From NCBI GenBank assembly GCA_036320915.1, contig JAXBDG010000025.1, forward strand, positions 124,001 to 188,000: a stretch of DNA of 64,000 nt. The letters run 5' to 3'. Positions 32,240 to 42,016 of the stretch are shown piece after piece. Within the stretch, counting starts at the first letter, position 1; each line of letters opens with the position of its first letter. Under the pieces are notes generated by a model. It saw only the letters and a program-made list of their open reading frames with translations, was not told the DNA's origin and made no database searches. Position numbers and translations under genes: made by a program. Source of the stretch: Linnemannia elongata (Eukaryota; Mortierellomycota; Mortierellomycetes; Mortierellales; Mortierellaceae).

Positions 32240-32965
32240 AGATTTAAAGGGGGATAACTAGGTTATGACAATCAAGTATTCATAGCGACGTCGCTTCTTG
32301 ATCCTTCGGTGCTGACTCTTTTGATCATGCCGAAGCAGAATGCTGTAAGCTTTGGATTGTTTATTCACCCATAGGGAGCGTGAGCTGGGTATAGACCGTC
32401 GTGAAAGATTGGTTTTACCCTGCAGATAAAATCTTGTTGCAGTAATATTTGAACTTTGTACGAGAACAACCGCTCATTCGGAGAAGTGGTATCTGGGCCT
32501 GCCTGAGCAGGCAATGGCCCGAAGTTATCATCCGTTGGGTTATGGCTGAACACCTCTAAGTCAAAACCCGTTTTAGAGCGCGACGATTACCGTCTTATCC
32601 CAATTTTAGTTGGATAAGAATAGACCCACGGTCCTTAATCTTACTAACCTAGGATTGTTGTTGTTTTGGCCGCTAAACTTCGATTAGCCAGTTATTCATG
32701 ACAACATTTTGCTCCAGACCTATGCAAACCCCGCTCACAACTGGATGAGTGGTTAATTGTTTTACTCATTTTAGTTGAAAGGCCCCCCCCAATATATTGC
32801 AGAGCGGAAAGACTTTATGAGGTAATCACTAATGTTAATATCAAATATCAGAAGAGATAAATCCATTGCAGACGACAATACTTGGTCGGAGTTATGTAAC
32901 CAGTGGGGCAGCCTTGTTTCTACGATCTGCTGAGATTAATCCCATTGTTCTATGGCTTTTCTTTT
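32240..32965 (+). pseudogene. 28S rRNA 3'-terminal domain relic
   Basis: Several conserved 28S/25S blocks occur in correct order: GGGATAACTAGG, CATAGCGACGTCGC, TTGATCCTTCGGTG, CCGAAGCAGAATGC, GGATTGTTTATTCACCC, GTGAGCTGGGTATAGACCGT, TTTTACCCTGCAGAT, TTATGGCTGAACACCTCTAA and finally CTACGATCTGCTGAGATTAA at the RNA's 3' end (about 32920-32940). The stretch 32590-32850 is strongly diverged. Many substitutions and small indels rule out a working rRNA. There is no 5' part of 28S, 5.8S or 18S beside it. Confidence 0.85.
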
Positions 32966-34090
32966 CCATTCTTTTCTTTCTACTAAACTCATATTTAAGG
33001 GTTGCTCATCATCGCTGGAGTTAGAAGTCGCAATGGCATATTTTTGGTAGAAGAGATGTCAACTTACTACGACCCGCAGTGATTTTAACGCCATTCTGAA
33101 AACAAGTTCTTTATACAGACCCGGCTCTTCAGAGCAAAGGAGCTGATAAATCCCCATACCTCCCCTCTGCCTCTTAAGGGAAGTAGGTTTACATTGTTTG
33201 CACTGTGTTAAACACACGTTAGGCATCGAGAAACTGTGCCATTTGCGCAAGGCCGTGCCTTCTGGTCAAAAAAAAAGGGGGGGGGGGGGGTCATATGAGT
33301 AGTAATCGAGATTGTGATTTTGTTTGAGAGGAGGGGGGGGGGAGAAATGACAAGCAGAAAGAACGAGAGTAATGGAGATATAGGGAGTACAAGAAGAGGG
33401 TCGTTGGGAGAGGAAGAAATCTTAGGTGTGTTGAGCATTCCCGCGTCGAAAGAGGAACACGGTAACATTCAGAATGCAAAAAATACGTTAGAGGCTGTAT
33501 ACTTAAGAAGACGAGGAGAATGCGAACAAATGCCTGGTTGGTTCTAGGTTATATCACGAAGACATTGTCTAATTGCGCGGAGAAAGGAGAAAGATGTAAA
33601 AAGAAAGGTGTGGTAAGATTGTCAAAGGAAAAATAAAGGGCCTACACACATCAACTCCGCCCTGGGCAATTGACTGTAGTTGATCCATGCATACACGAGG
33701 TTGCCTTTTTTTTTCTTTTTTTTTTGCCTCTGTGTTTGTCTCTTCGCTCTGCTACCTAGTTGGCACTGTATTCTTAATAATAAATGATCGATTTTCTTAC
33801 CTCGTCGTGAAGGTAAGGTCCACTGATCCTTTAAAATGGTAATAAAGCAATGGAAACATGGGGCTAACTATTGCCAAGAGATCATGCGCTTTCTACCTGT
33901 GAATCATGTTCCTCTTTTATTCTCGTACCACTTACGGGGTGTGTCAATCTCTAACCTGTACACGAGCATACTGCTGCAACAACATTTTCAAGGGCCTGAG
34001 GATATAAAGCGGTCTTTCTCAACTCTCTTTCAGTCTTTCACAACCACCCCCCTTTTTCTCCTCACCCTCACCGTTCCTCACTCAATCAAA
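32966..34090. other. Intergenic DNA with homopolymer runs
   Basis: G-runs at 33280-33290 and 33332-33341, T-run near 33707-33722. Short ORFs on both strands are low complexity. No gene is supported. Confidence 0.45.
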
Positions 34091-34760
34091 AAAACATAAT
34101 AGAAATCCTCAACCTCTTCCTGGCCCTTGCTTCCATGACCTGCCTCTCCGTTGAAGGTACACAAACACCATTGTGTATTTCATTTTCCCTAAAAATGCAA
34201 CAGTTTTTATCATCAATGACAAAGTCAGTACAAGCGTCTCCTTCCATAAAATTCATAACCGCCATTACGAAAAAGCTTAATAGTCAGTATGCAAGAACGC
34301 TCCTCATTACATATGAGAGACCACCGCGTGGTTAAGAGCCAGAATTTACAAGACATGTGCAAGGCCAACAAGGTCAATTTTCAACAAACCTCGTCATTTT
34401 GGGCTAAACTCTGCTAACCACCTTCTCCTCCTGGTAGACGAGATCAACAAGATTCAATTCGCTCTACTGAACCAAGAGATCACCAGCTTCAAAACCCCCT
34501 TGGCCACCGCTGATAGGTGATAAGGAAGGGTTCCATACCAAGGCTACGGTCGATACCTTCTTGCAACCATCCTCCAAGCGGCCATGTCCAAGTTGGATTC
34601 ATAACTTGGGAACAGAAAACCACTCAAGGTCCTCATGTCTTCCTTTTTGACAAGATGAAGAGAACAGCTCAAGGTTTGAAGGACTTGGCGGTCAACTATG
34701 TCAAGGCTGGATGCCACAGGAAGTTTCAGGCTGCCAACATGTATTCGTTTTTTAAGTTTG
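34091..34760 (+). pseudogene. Possible relic of a small secreted protein gene
   Basis: A signal-peptide-like stretch (EILNLFLALASMTCLSVEG) is followed by a GTACAC donor, but its start codon is missing (ATA in place of ATG at about 34100). Further exon-like pieces follow: DEINKIQFALLNQEITSFKT after a TAG acceptor at about 34440, and TAQGLKDLAVNYVKAG at about 34670, in frames broken by stops and indels. The pattern of a leader plus helical pieces suggests a small secreted fungal protein, but no family is assigned. Confidence 0.3.
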
Positions 34761-35396
34761 GTCTAAGTTATCATTTGCGGCCATTAAAGTCCATTTTGTT
34801 TGTTCGCTATTCTTTATTCAAAACGCAGTAGACCGATTTTTCAGGGACCTCGACTGTCTTGCTAAGTATTGTGCTACTTTTTTATTGGGGCATTGCTGTC
34901 AAGTTCTGATAGTTCTGTAGATATTGTACGGGTAGTGGTTGTTGCAGTTGTTCGTTATCATCCCTTCCCTATTTTTTTTGGCTTCGCTTTCTATCTCTAC
35001 AGTCTTCCTGTGCCGGTTGCCGACATTTTTGGATCCTTACATGAAGGTGGCGATACCGGTATTGGGACTAAGAAAAGTTAAGAATGACAAGGATAAATAA
35101 GTTACGCTCATCTCAAACAAATTAGGGTCAACATTCACCTTGCATCAAACGCAGAAAAAGGGTGGCTTACCCGCGAGAGTTGGCAAGGATCGAGTAGATC
35201 ATGTTATGGACGGCACCTACAGTTTACATGATAAGAAAAGAAAAAAAACGACGCAGATACTCATGTTACTTAACCCTTCTTCTCTCCATCGAATCTAAGA
35301 AAGGATAGTACTGGTGGCTTCTTCTTTTGACTTACGTAACTCAACCTCCTTGTCCTCGGTCATCAAGTTCATGGCCATGGTTTTATCTCACACCTT
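34761..35396. other. Intergenic DNA, no gene seen
   Basis: Mixed AT-rich sequence between the relic to its left and the stop codon of the pseudokinase gene. Nothing convincing on either strand. Confidence 0.4.
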
Positions 35397-37072
35397 TCAA
35401 TCACGTCTCTGTTCTAAGAGTCGCAATTTATCAGCGATATTGCTGTGCCACTCCATGCTCGCTCTGGCCCAATCCACTGGGTTAAGAGAGTGCGTACTTT
35501 GGTTCCTTAACACAAGAGTAATCTCGTCATAACTGAGTTCTTCTTCAGCAACAGACATCATAGCTAACTCGATGGCTCTATTGCAGCGCATCCTTTGCAG
35601 GCTCCTCTGGGCTGGAACATTTCCTTTGTCTATGGCCGCAAGATACCATTTCTCGGCCTCCTCATAACTCTGATTCGCGCCCCTTCCATACTGATGCATG
35701 TATCCCACGCTATAAGCCGCGTCAGCGTGACCCTGGTTTGCGGCCTCTAAGAACCACTTATAGGCCAGGGTGTCGTCCTGAATAGAACGTCCACGAGAAA
35801 ACTTTTCAAACCAGGTGTCGTCCTCGATAGTATGTCTTTGGTAAGACTCTTTAAACGTAAATGAATTTTCCTGAAGAGTATCTCCTCGGTAATACATCTC
35901 GCCAAGCCAATACTGTGAATGTGCGTCACCGGCCGACGCAGCATATTTATAGTTCTCTAGAGCATCAGCATATCGATGCCTCTCATGCAGCAGGTCGCCC
36001 AGAGCGGACCATGCTTCCAAGAAACCCTGCTTTGCGGCTTTTCTAAACCAGTTCTCGGCGACGACATAGTCTTTTTGATGGAGATAATAGACGCCTACAT
36101 TGTACTGTGCCTCGCGGTCCCCCAGATTAGCCGCTTTCATGAAATACTCCTGCGCCTTAACTTCATCCTTCGTGACCCTAAAACCTATATGGTACCAGAT
36201 TCCTAATGCGAAGGCCACGCGCGCATTCCCAAGACTTTCTATTTTCTTGAGACTTTCTAGAGGTCCTTTAAGTTCTTCAGGTGGGGTAATGGCCTTTTGT
36301 TCTTGAACCATGATTGGGCATGTTAGAGGTCTATGCTTGGGATTATCGTCTAGACACATTGCCATCCACCGCATGTAATCCTTGGATCCTTCTCCCATCA
36401 ATTCCATAACTACTCCCAAAGCATAAATATCTGATTCGGCCGAATGCTTGGAAGGGTCGGAACGCAGCTCTGGGGCCATCCGACTCGGATCAACATATAT
36501 ATCGTCCGACCCGAATCCTGCTATCTTGGCATCGAAATTTCTGGTAAGGAGAATGTTGGATGTCCTGATATTCTTGTGGAGAAAGTCCATGCTGTGGAGA
36601 TACACCAGTCCACTGCATACCTGCATTGCGATATCCTCTCTGTATGCTCCGATATTATTTATATTGTCCGCAAGAGTACCGCCATCCGCGAAGTCCATCA
36701 CCTGGATAATACCATTGTGGTGGTAGAATTGAATGATATTCCTGTTCCTGATCGCCATAAGATCGAACTCCCTTAGACTGCCAGTAACCTTCTTTATGGC
36801 CACTCTCCGAATACCGCATTGGCCTGAACGTACAATAGCTCGCTCTGTTTTACTGATGTATCCATGAGGGCCCGAGCAAGTAGTGCACCCGGTTAGTTTG
36901 TGGATTCCTACAACAGATAAAGGATGTGAGTTGACAAAATCTTGTGGCTAAAAAGGTAGACTATTGATATCCCTATTCTACGATTAAATGTTGGTTGGTC
37001 TGACATCGATAGCTGGTGAAAAGAAATGGATATTTCTATTAAACTCTACCACTTTTAGCAAGACATACCCAT
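35397..37072 (-). CDS. Pseudokinase with C-terminal Sel1-like repeats
   Basis: Main exon 36907-35397 plus a proposed 4-nt first exon ATGG (37072-37069) with a GTATGT donor and a TAG acceptor; together they give 504 aa in frame (MGIHKLTGC...). The kinase fold is recognisable (VAIKK at 37-41, GLVYLHS, SNILL, SDIYALGVVME), but the catalytic HRD is HKN (112-114) and DFG is GFG (132-134), so the catalytic Asp and the metal-binding Asp are both gone. Residues ~225-440 hold about six Sel1-like repeats (AxxxYxxGxxx..AxxWfxkAA), which form a protein-binding solenoid. It lies 414 bp downstream of the related active-looking kinase on the same strand. Predicted role: a scaffold or regulator in a signalling pathway. 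Confidence 0.85.
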
Positions 37073-37485
37073 TTTAAGTTTAATAGCAACAAGGGGAGCG
37101 ATGGAATGACAAGGATACAAATGGAAAATAAGATAGTCTGCAAAAGGGAACAATCGGAAGCAGACTAAAGGTGCAAGGGCGAATGGTCCTCATTGTGCAA
37201 GGGAATCGAAGGTATTTATATGTATCTCCATGAGTGGTGGCGAGTAGAGGCGAGTGATGGCGAGTAGAGGCGAGTGATGGCGAGTGATGGCGAGTGATGG
37301 CGAGTGATGGCGAGTGGTGGTGAGTTCTTTGATCAAGCCACATTGAAGTAAGTGGAATACTGGAGCACGAATGAAATTGGAAAATGGGAACGGGCGTGGA
37401 AAAATAAATGTGACTGAACAAGGAGGGAGAGGATTAAAAATTCACACCATTTCACAAAAGTTGTGCGAGTGCGCTATTTCTACGT
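37073..37485. other. Spacer between the two Sel1-repeat kinase genes
   Basis: Holds the minisatellite at 37231-37322, a TATTTATA motif at about 37213-37220 on the plus strand, and CT-rich minus-strand sequence just upstream of the pseudokinase start. No other gene is seen. Confidence 0.5.
37231..37322. repeat. Minisatellite, 10-bp unit
   Basis: About nine tandem copies of a 10-mer of the form GGCGAGTGAT(G), with GGCGAGTAGA and GGCGAGTGGT variants, in the spacer upstream of the pseudokinase gene. Confidence 0.9.
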
Positions 37486-39291
37486 CTAGTCAAAATCACT
37501 AAACATAATGCGGTTGGCTTCCGCTAATGGATGGTCTTTCTTCGCGGCCAAAAAAAGATAATCGTCAGCTAGTTCGCCTTTGTCCATTTCGGACAAAGTA
37601 ACAGCCAATTCGACAGCTGCATCTGGATGTCCATGCTGATGCGCCCTGCTAAACCACTCTTTAACCTTCTCCAAGTCTCTCTTCACGCCATGTCCTTCGT
37701 AGAACATCTGGGCTATCGCAAACTCAGCCAGGCTATGCTCTTTTTGAGCTGACCGTTCAAACCATTCCATAGCGGCAGAGTAATCTGGTAGAATACCCAG
37801 TCCGTACCGGTAAAAACACCCAATGTGATACTCTGCTATTCGATCATCGACAGCCTTGCGGCAGTACTCCATGGCCTCGGAATATCTCTCTTGGTGCGCG
37901 CATATGATGCCCATCATAGAAGCTGCAGTAATATCTCCTCGGTCTACTGCTTTAAGTATCCATTTCTCTCCTTCCTCGGGATTGGCAAGCACACCATGAC
38001 CATAGAAGTGCATAATGCCCAGATTGCACTCTGCGTCCCGATCTCCTTGCTCCGCAGCCCTGCGAAACCAACTTAACGCCCTAGGATAGTTGCGAACCTT
38101 GTAGAAATGATTCCCAACATGACTTTGTGAAATAGCTAGTCCAGCCTCTGCAGCGCGGAAATCCCATCTAAACGCCTCTCCTTGGTTCATCTCAACTCCC
38201 TCGCCTTTGCTGTACATTTGAAAAAGGAGGTAGCATGCCATCGGGTGGTAGCCGGCTTGTCTTGCACAGTCCAGCGCTTGATCATACTGCTCCAACGAGT
38301 AGTGCTGGAGGGCCATGCGCACGTTCTTGTCGGAGTCTTCCATCTCACTAGCAAACAGTTCTCTGATATCGAGGGAGCTGGAATCGTCCGAGGGAAGGTT
38401 CTCACTGGCGTAGGCATCCCTATCAGCATCAAGGTTTATTCCTGACACAAACTGGGATAGCATATGAAGGTTCTTGTCCTTCAAACTTGCATGGCCCTTG
38501 AAAATCCGATTCGTCTCCTCCTGTTGCTCCCTCAACGAGCGGCCGAGCTTCAAAAAGGCAATTTCCCTGGCTCCTGGTCTGTTGTTTGGGTCCTCATCAC
38601 AACATGCTTGCATGATCCGAAGGTATTCATGTGGTACGTCTTCCGGTTTCTCCTCCTGGACCTTGATTGCGTCATTCGCTTCTTTAGACGACGCCATCTC
38701 CCACATAATGACCCCCAGGGCATAAATGTCGGATGCAGGTGAGTACGCAGTATGGTCCCTTGAAAACTCGGGTGCCATCCATTCTTTGGTTCCCAGGCTA
38801 CACTTCTTTCGGTCCTTTTTGTCCTGCGTTGTCATTGCCGACCCGAAGTCGCAGATTTTGACCTCGAGTTTCTTGGTGAGAAGTATGTTCTTGCTTTTGA
38901 TGTCGCAGTGAATGATGCCCTGGCTGTGGAGGTAGGAAAGTCCGTGTGCAATCTCGCCCGCTATACGTTCTTTATCACACCACAGTAGCTTCCCAGCTTT
39001 AATGGCCTCGTCAAGACCTTCACCCTCAGCATACTCCATGACCAATCGAAGTCGTCTCTCCTGGCCCTCACTAACGTATTCAGAGTCATAGAATTGGATG
39101 ATATGTCTGTCGGTAAGACGCCTATGAATTTCCACCTCTCGAGACAAAGACGAATTCCCCTCCTTACTGCCCTTGAGTGGCATTTTCACACAGACCGTCT
39201 GACCTCTCCAGCCGCCTAATAAGTAGACCTCTGCCTGCGCTGAACTAAGCAGAATGAGTGTTGCCTGGGATTGTAGGGCTGAATTCTGCAT
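37486..39291 (-). CDS. Protein kinase with C-terminal Sel1-like repeats
   Basis: A single exon of 601 aa starting at the ATG at 39291. Kinase domain ~15-260: VAIK-type lysine K36 in VCVK, helix-C Glu in REVEIH, catalytic loop HCDIKSKNILL (D130), DFG at 148-150 and APE at 173-175, all present. The ATP loop is unusual: the normal Gly-x-Gly-x-x-Gly is LLSSAQAEVYLLGG. Residues ~330-585 contain about six Sel1-like repeats (YSKGEGVEMNQGEAFRW, MHFYGHGVLANPEEGEKW, CFYRYGLGILPDYSAAMEW). Kinase-SLR fusions are expanded in Mucoromycota. It is probably a Ser/Thr kinase whose repeats recruit partners. Neighbours are a dead-kinase paralogue and an MLKL-like pseudokinase gene that is divergently transcribed. 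Confidence 0.9.
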   Translation of the reverse strand: MQNSALQSQATLILLSSAQAEVYLLGGWRGQTVCVKMPLKGSKEGNSSLSREVEIHRRLTDRHIIQFYDSEYVSEGQERRLRLVMEYAEGEGLDEAIKAGKLLWCDKERIAGEIAHGLSYLHSQGIIHCDIKSKNILLTKKLEVKICDFGSAMTTQDKKDRKKCSLGTKEWMAPEFSRDHTAYSPASDIYALGVIMWEMASSKEANDAIKVQEEKPEDVPHEYLRIMQACCDEDPNNRPGAREIAFLKLGRSLREQQEETNRIFKGHASLKDKNLHMLSQFVSGINLDADRDAYASENLPSDDSSSLDIRELFASEMEDSDKNVRMALQHYSLEQYDQALDCARQAGYHPMACYLLFQMYSKGEGVEMNQGEAFRWDFRAAEAGLAISQSHVGNHFYKVRNYPRALSWFRRAAEQGDRDAECNLGIMHFYGHGVLANPEEGEKWILKAVDRGDITAASMMGIICAHQERYSEAMEYCRKAVDDRIAEYHIGCFYRYGLGILPDYSAAMEWFERSAQKEHSLAEFAIAQMFYEGHGVKRDLEKVKEWFSRAHQHGHPDAAVELAVTLSEMDKGELADDYLFLAAKKDHPLAEANRIMFSDFD

Positions 39292-39889
39292 TACTTGAGT
39301 TGTGCTGTACGCTGCCAGAAATTATTGAAAGGCGGTGATAATTTTTTTTAGGATGACAATGGGATATTTCTTCGTCAAGGCATTAAAAAGGAATGCTTTA
39401 TACAACCACGGGATGCTTGTTAATCTGGACAATGTTTGCGTAACCACCAAAGTCGAAAGCCAGAACAGAGGCACTCGCCATCTTAAGGCTCTAAATAGAA
39501 GAAGTAGTTTAGGCCAATAGCCGCAGAACTATCAAAGTCAAGCACTTGCCATCTAAAGGCTCTTAAGTTAAGGGGTGGTTTAGACCAAATGCCGTGTAAC
39601 CATCAAAGTCGAAAGCTAGAACAGAAGCACTTGCCATCCTACAGCTCTAAAGTTAAGAGGTGGTTTTGGAAAGCAAGCATGCAACCATCCACTTTGCGCT
39701 TGTTTAAAAAGCATCGTTCCAATGGTTTGTTGGTACATTTTTCATCGTCTTCTGAACTAATATACCACTACCTCAACTCATCTGTCGCATTGTACGACAT
39801 GATCGATCGGATTCTTATTGACTTGATCGATCGACTCATGGCGCATTTGCCCTCGCCCTTGAAATTACGGAAGCATAGCCTTACCATTT

Positions 39890-39920
<31 letters not shown>

Positions 39921-40128
39921 CCTTAGAACCTACATAGTTTGTTCCTTACCTCGAAACCCATATCCCGCCCCTGATCTTGTATCCCACATCTCATACCCTA
40001 CCACTTTACCCCGCCTTGAGAAAGTCGCTCTGCCTTGCCTCTGTCTTGATTTTCGACATCATCCAACAGCAACATTTCGTCTCGTTCAGCTCATATAACA
40101 GTCGACACCAGATCTTATCAGAAGCGAG
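39292..40128. other. Divergent intergenic region between two kinase genes
   Basis: About 840 bp between starts on opposite strands, so it probably holds both promoters. It contains two or three imperfect tandem copies of a ~75-bp unit (CAAAGTCGAAAGCCAGAACAG, TTGCCATC, GGCTCTAAA...) at about 39448-39665 and an (AT)n microsatellite at 39893-39920. No gene is supported. Confidence 0.5.
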
Positions 40129-41376
40129 ATGGCTGACATTACAAACGTCGTACTTACCCTGGTGACCAGTATCTCTAGAGCAGCAGGGCGAGCTCGGGTC
40201 AACAGAAGGTCATGCGCCGCTTTAGCAGTACAGTGCAACTCAGTGTCTAGGAGACTCGAGAGAGGGGAGCTTGGTTCGCCAACTGATCCAAGATTGGAAG
40301 AGTTGGTTGCAACCCTTGCGGCATGCAATGCTGACCTTACAAAGTTCTCCGGCCTGGGCTTTCTTTTGCGCCTCATAAGGTCTGGAGAGGTGGCGGAAAT
40401 CTTAACTGGGCACTCGGAGAATCTGGATAAATGGCTATCATTAGCTAAGGAGGAATTGTCTGATGAGGAGTTGCGCGAGGAACGCCGAGGTGCCATCAGG
40501 TTCAAGAGGGAGGTTCTTAAACGTCAGGACGAAGGAATTGTCATTTTGAAGTCTAAAACGTCCGTTCTGGTGCCAGAGGTCCCGCCTTTGTTGCGAGCCA
40601 AACTCGAAATCGGCGAGGAAGTGGGGAAGTTTCCGTTTGGTTCCATATACACAGGAGTTTATGATGGCAACCCGGTCTACGTCAGGAAGATCAGTGACGA
40701 GGTCACTCGCGACCATCTCGACCTCATCATGAGTAGTGTTCGTCTCAGTAACTGTCTCATCGACTGTCAGAATGTCTGTCGCGTGATAGGTGTCTGCCAA
40801 GGAGTGATGATTGTAACCGATGCCACCACCCATGGACCTTTAAGCAAGCTTTCTAATATGGATGACAAGCAGAAGGTCGCCATTGCGTACAAGGTCGCCG
40901 ATGCTCTTATGGCCATCCATGACGTGAAAACCGATACTGAGTGTGTCGTGCATAGGGACATCCGCGCCGAGAATATTTTAATCGATCAGCATCCTGGTCA
41001 AGACGACGAGCTTGTGCCCAAAATCACAGGCTTCGAGATGTGCAAGCAGAATACTACCCGTACAGGGAATTATCCCGACATTGATGAGCACTTTCGCAGA
41101 TGGTGGTCCCCGGAGCGAACAAACAAGCATGGAACCTCCCCTGCGTCGGACGTATTCGCCTTTGGAGTTCTTATGTATGAAATATCTACCGGGATGGAAC
41201 CAGAGTGCGACGGCGACCTTGTGAAGTTGGAGGACATGAGGATCTGCTCACAGTATACGGCGCTGATGGAGAGATGCCTTGACTCACACTATAATTCTCG
41301 ACCTAGTATGTGCGCTGTCGCCGAGGAGCTATTGTCCATTCAGAATATTCTCTTGGCTAAAAGGACAGAACTATAA
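40129..41376 (+). CDS. MLKL-like protein: N-terminal helical bundle + pseudokinase
   Basis: Single exon, 415 aa. Residues 1-~135 are predicted all-helical with a hydrophobic start (ITNVVLTLVTSISRAAG, RSCAALAVQCNSVSRRLE, LEELVATLAACNADLTKF, ENLDKWLSLAKEEL), the pattern of MLKL/HeLo-type four-helix bundles, joined by a charged linker (~105-140). A kinase-like domain follows (~155-410): HRDIRAENILI keeps D277, but DFG is GFE (301-303), the VAIK lysine position reads VYVRK, and the APE is SPE. The architecture is that of MLKL, whose bundle permeabilises membranes when released. That function is inferred here. There are no Sel1 repeats. Codon use and length look normal, and there is no sign of decay. 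Confidence 0.82.
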   Translation: MADITNVVLTLVTSISRAAGRARVNRRSCAALAVQCNSVSRRLERGELGSPTDPRLEELVATLAACNADLTKFSGLGFLLRLIRSGEVAEILTGHSENLDKWLSLAKEELSDEELREERRGAIRFKREVLKRQDEGIVILKSKTSVLVPEVPPLLRAKLEIGEEVGKFPFGSIYTGVYDGNPVYVRKISDEVTRDHLDLIMSSVRLSNCLIDCQNVCRVIGVCQGVMIVTDATTHGPLSKLSNMDDKQKVAIAYKVADALMAIHDVKTDTECVVHRDIRAENILIDQHPGQDDELVPKITGFEMCKQNTTRTGNYPDIDEHFRRWWSPERTNKHGTSPASDVFAFGVLMYEISTGMEPECDGDLVKLEDMRICSQYTALMERCLDSHYNSRPSMCAVAEELLSIQNILLAKRTEL

Positions 41377-42014
41377 AACATAGAATAGGCTACCTGCTGA
41401 ACACAGCTCTCATTTCCTGTCAAGTCTTACCGCCTAAATAGTAACATCGCCACCTTTTTTCCACCCTTTTTTCTTTCAGCTCAATCACATCATCATGTAG
41501 TGGAAGAAGTAAAGACGTGGTTGGAGAACAAGAATTTCCAGTTTGCCACGGAGGGCGTGAGGATGAGGCGGCGTTCAAATCATCCACGATGATAATCGTC
41601 GTGTCCACCTATGGGTCCTTGTAGTATGTCAAAGTCGAGCAAATCCCGAAGGCAAAAGCAAAGGGTTTTGAAGAGCATTATGCTTTTTCAGGTAAGATTG
41701 CCTCTAGACAGGACGAAACCAAGTTGGTGGCATTTCTCTTAAGTTCCGATTATTGAGGAACTAAATTGCCTAAGGTACCTGCTTCTACCTCTGTTGTTTG
41801 ATGTGATGTAAGCCAACCCTCCTTCCGTATATAAACCTCTTTTGACTTTTTGCGTTTTATTCTACCGTGCTTCATGCTCAACTCAATAGCTACCTGCGTT
41901 ATGGAGGTGATAGTTTGGAGCCGTACATCTGCAGAGTGGCTTTGTGAGTGTAAGACCACTCGCCAGGTTCAATATCATATAGGAATAAATGGTATGCTTT
42001 TGATATGCCGGGGC
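41377..42014. other. Spacer with an unassigned coding-like fragment
   Basis: A short plus-strand piece near 41500-41575 (VEEVKTWLENKNFQFATEG) follows a TTTCAG acceptor-like site but hits stops within 25 codons. I cannot assign it. The rest shows no gene. Confidence 0.35.
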
Positions 42015-42016
42015 TA

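Noticed and set aside
32240..32965. Functional 28S rRNA gene
   Set aside because: Only the 3' domain is present, with many mutations in otherwise universal positions and a scrambled 260-bp middle.
37231..37322. Regularly spaced short repeats that might suggest a CRISPR array
   Set aside because: The 10-bp units are directly adjacent with no spacers, in a fungal intergenic region; it is a minisatellite.
39893..39920. TATATATA run as a TATA box for the MLKL-like gene
   Set aside because: It is an (AT)n microsatellite over 200 bp upstream of the start; a promoter role cannot be supported.
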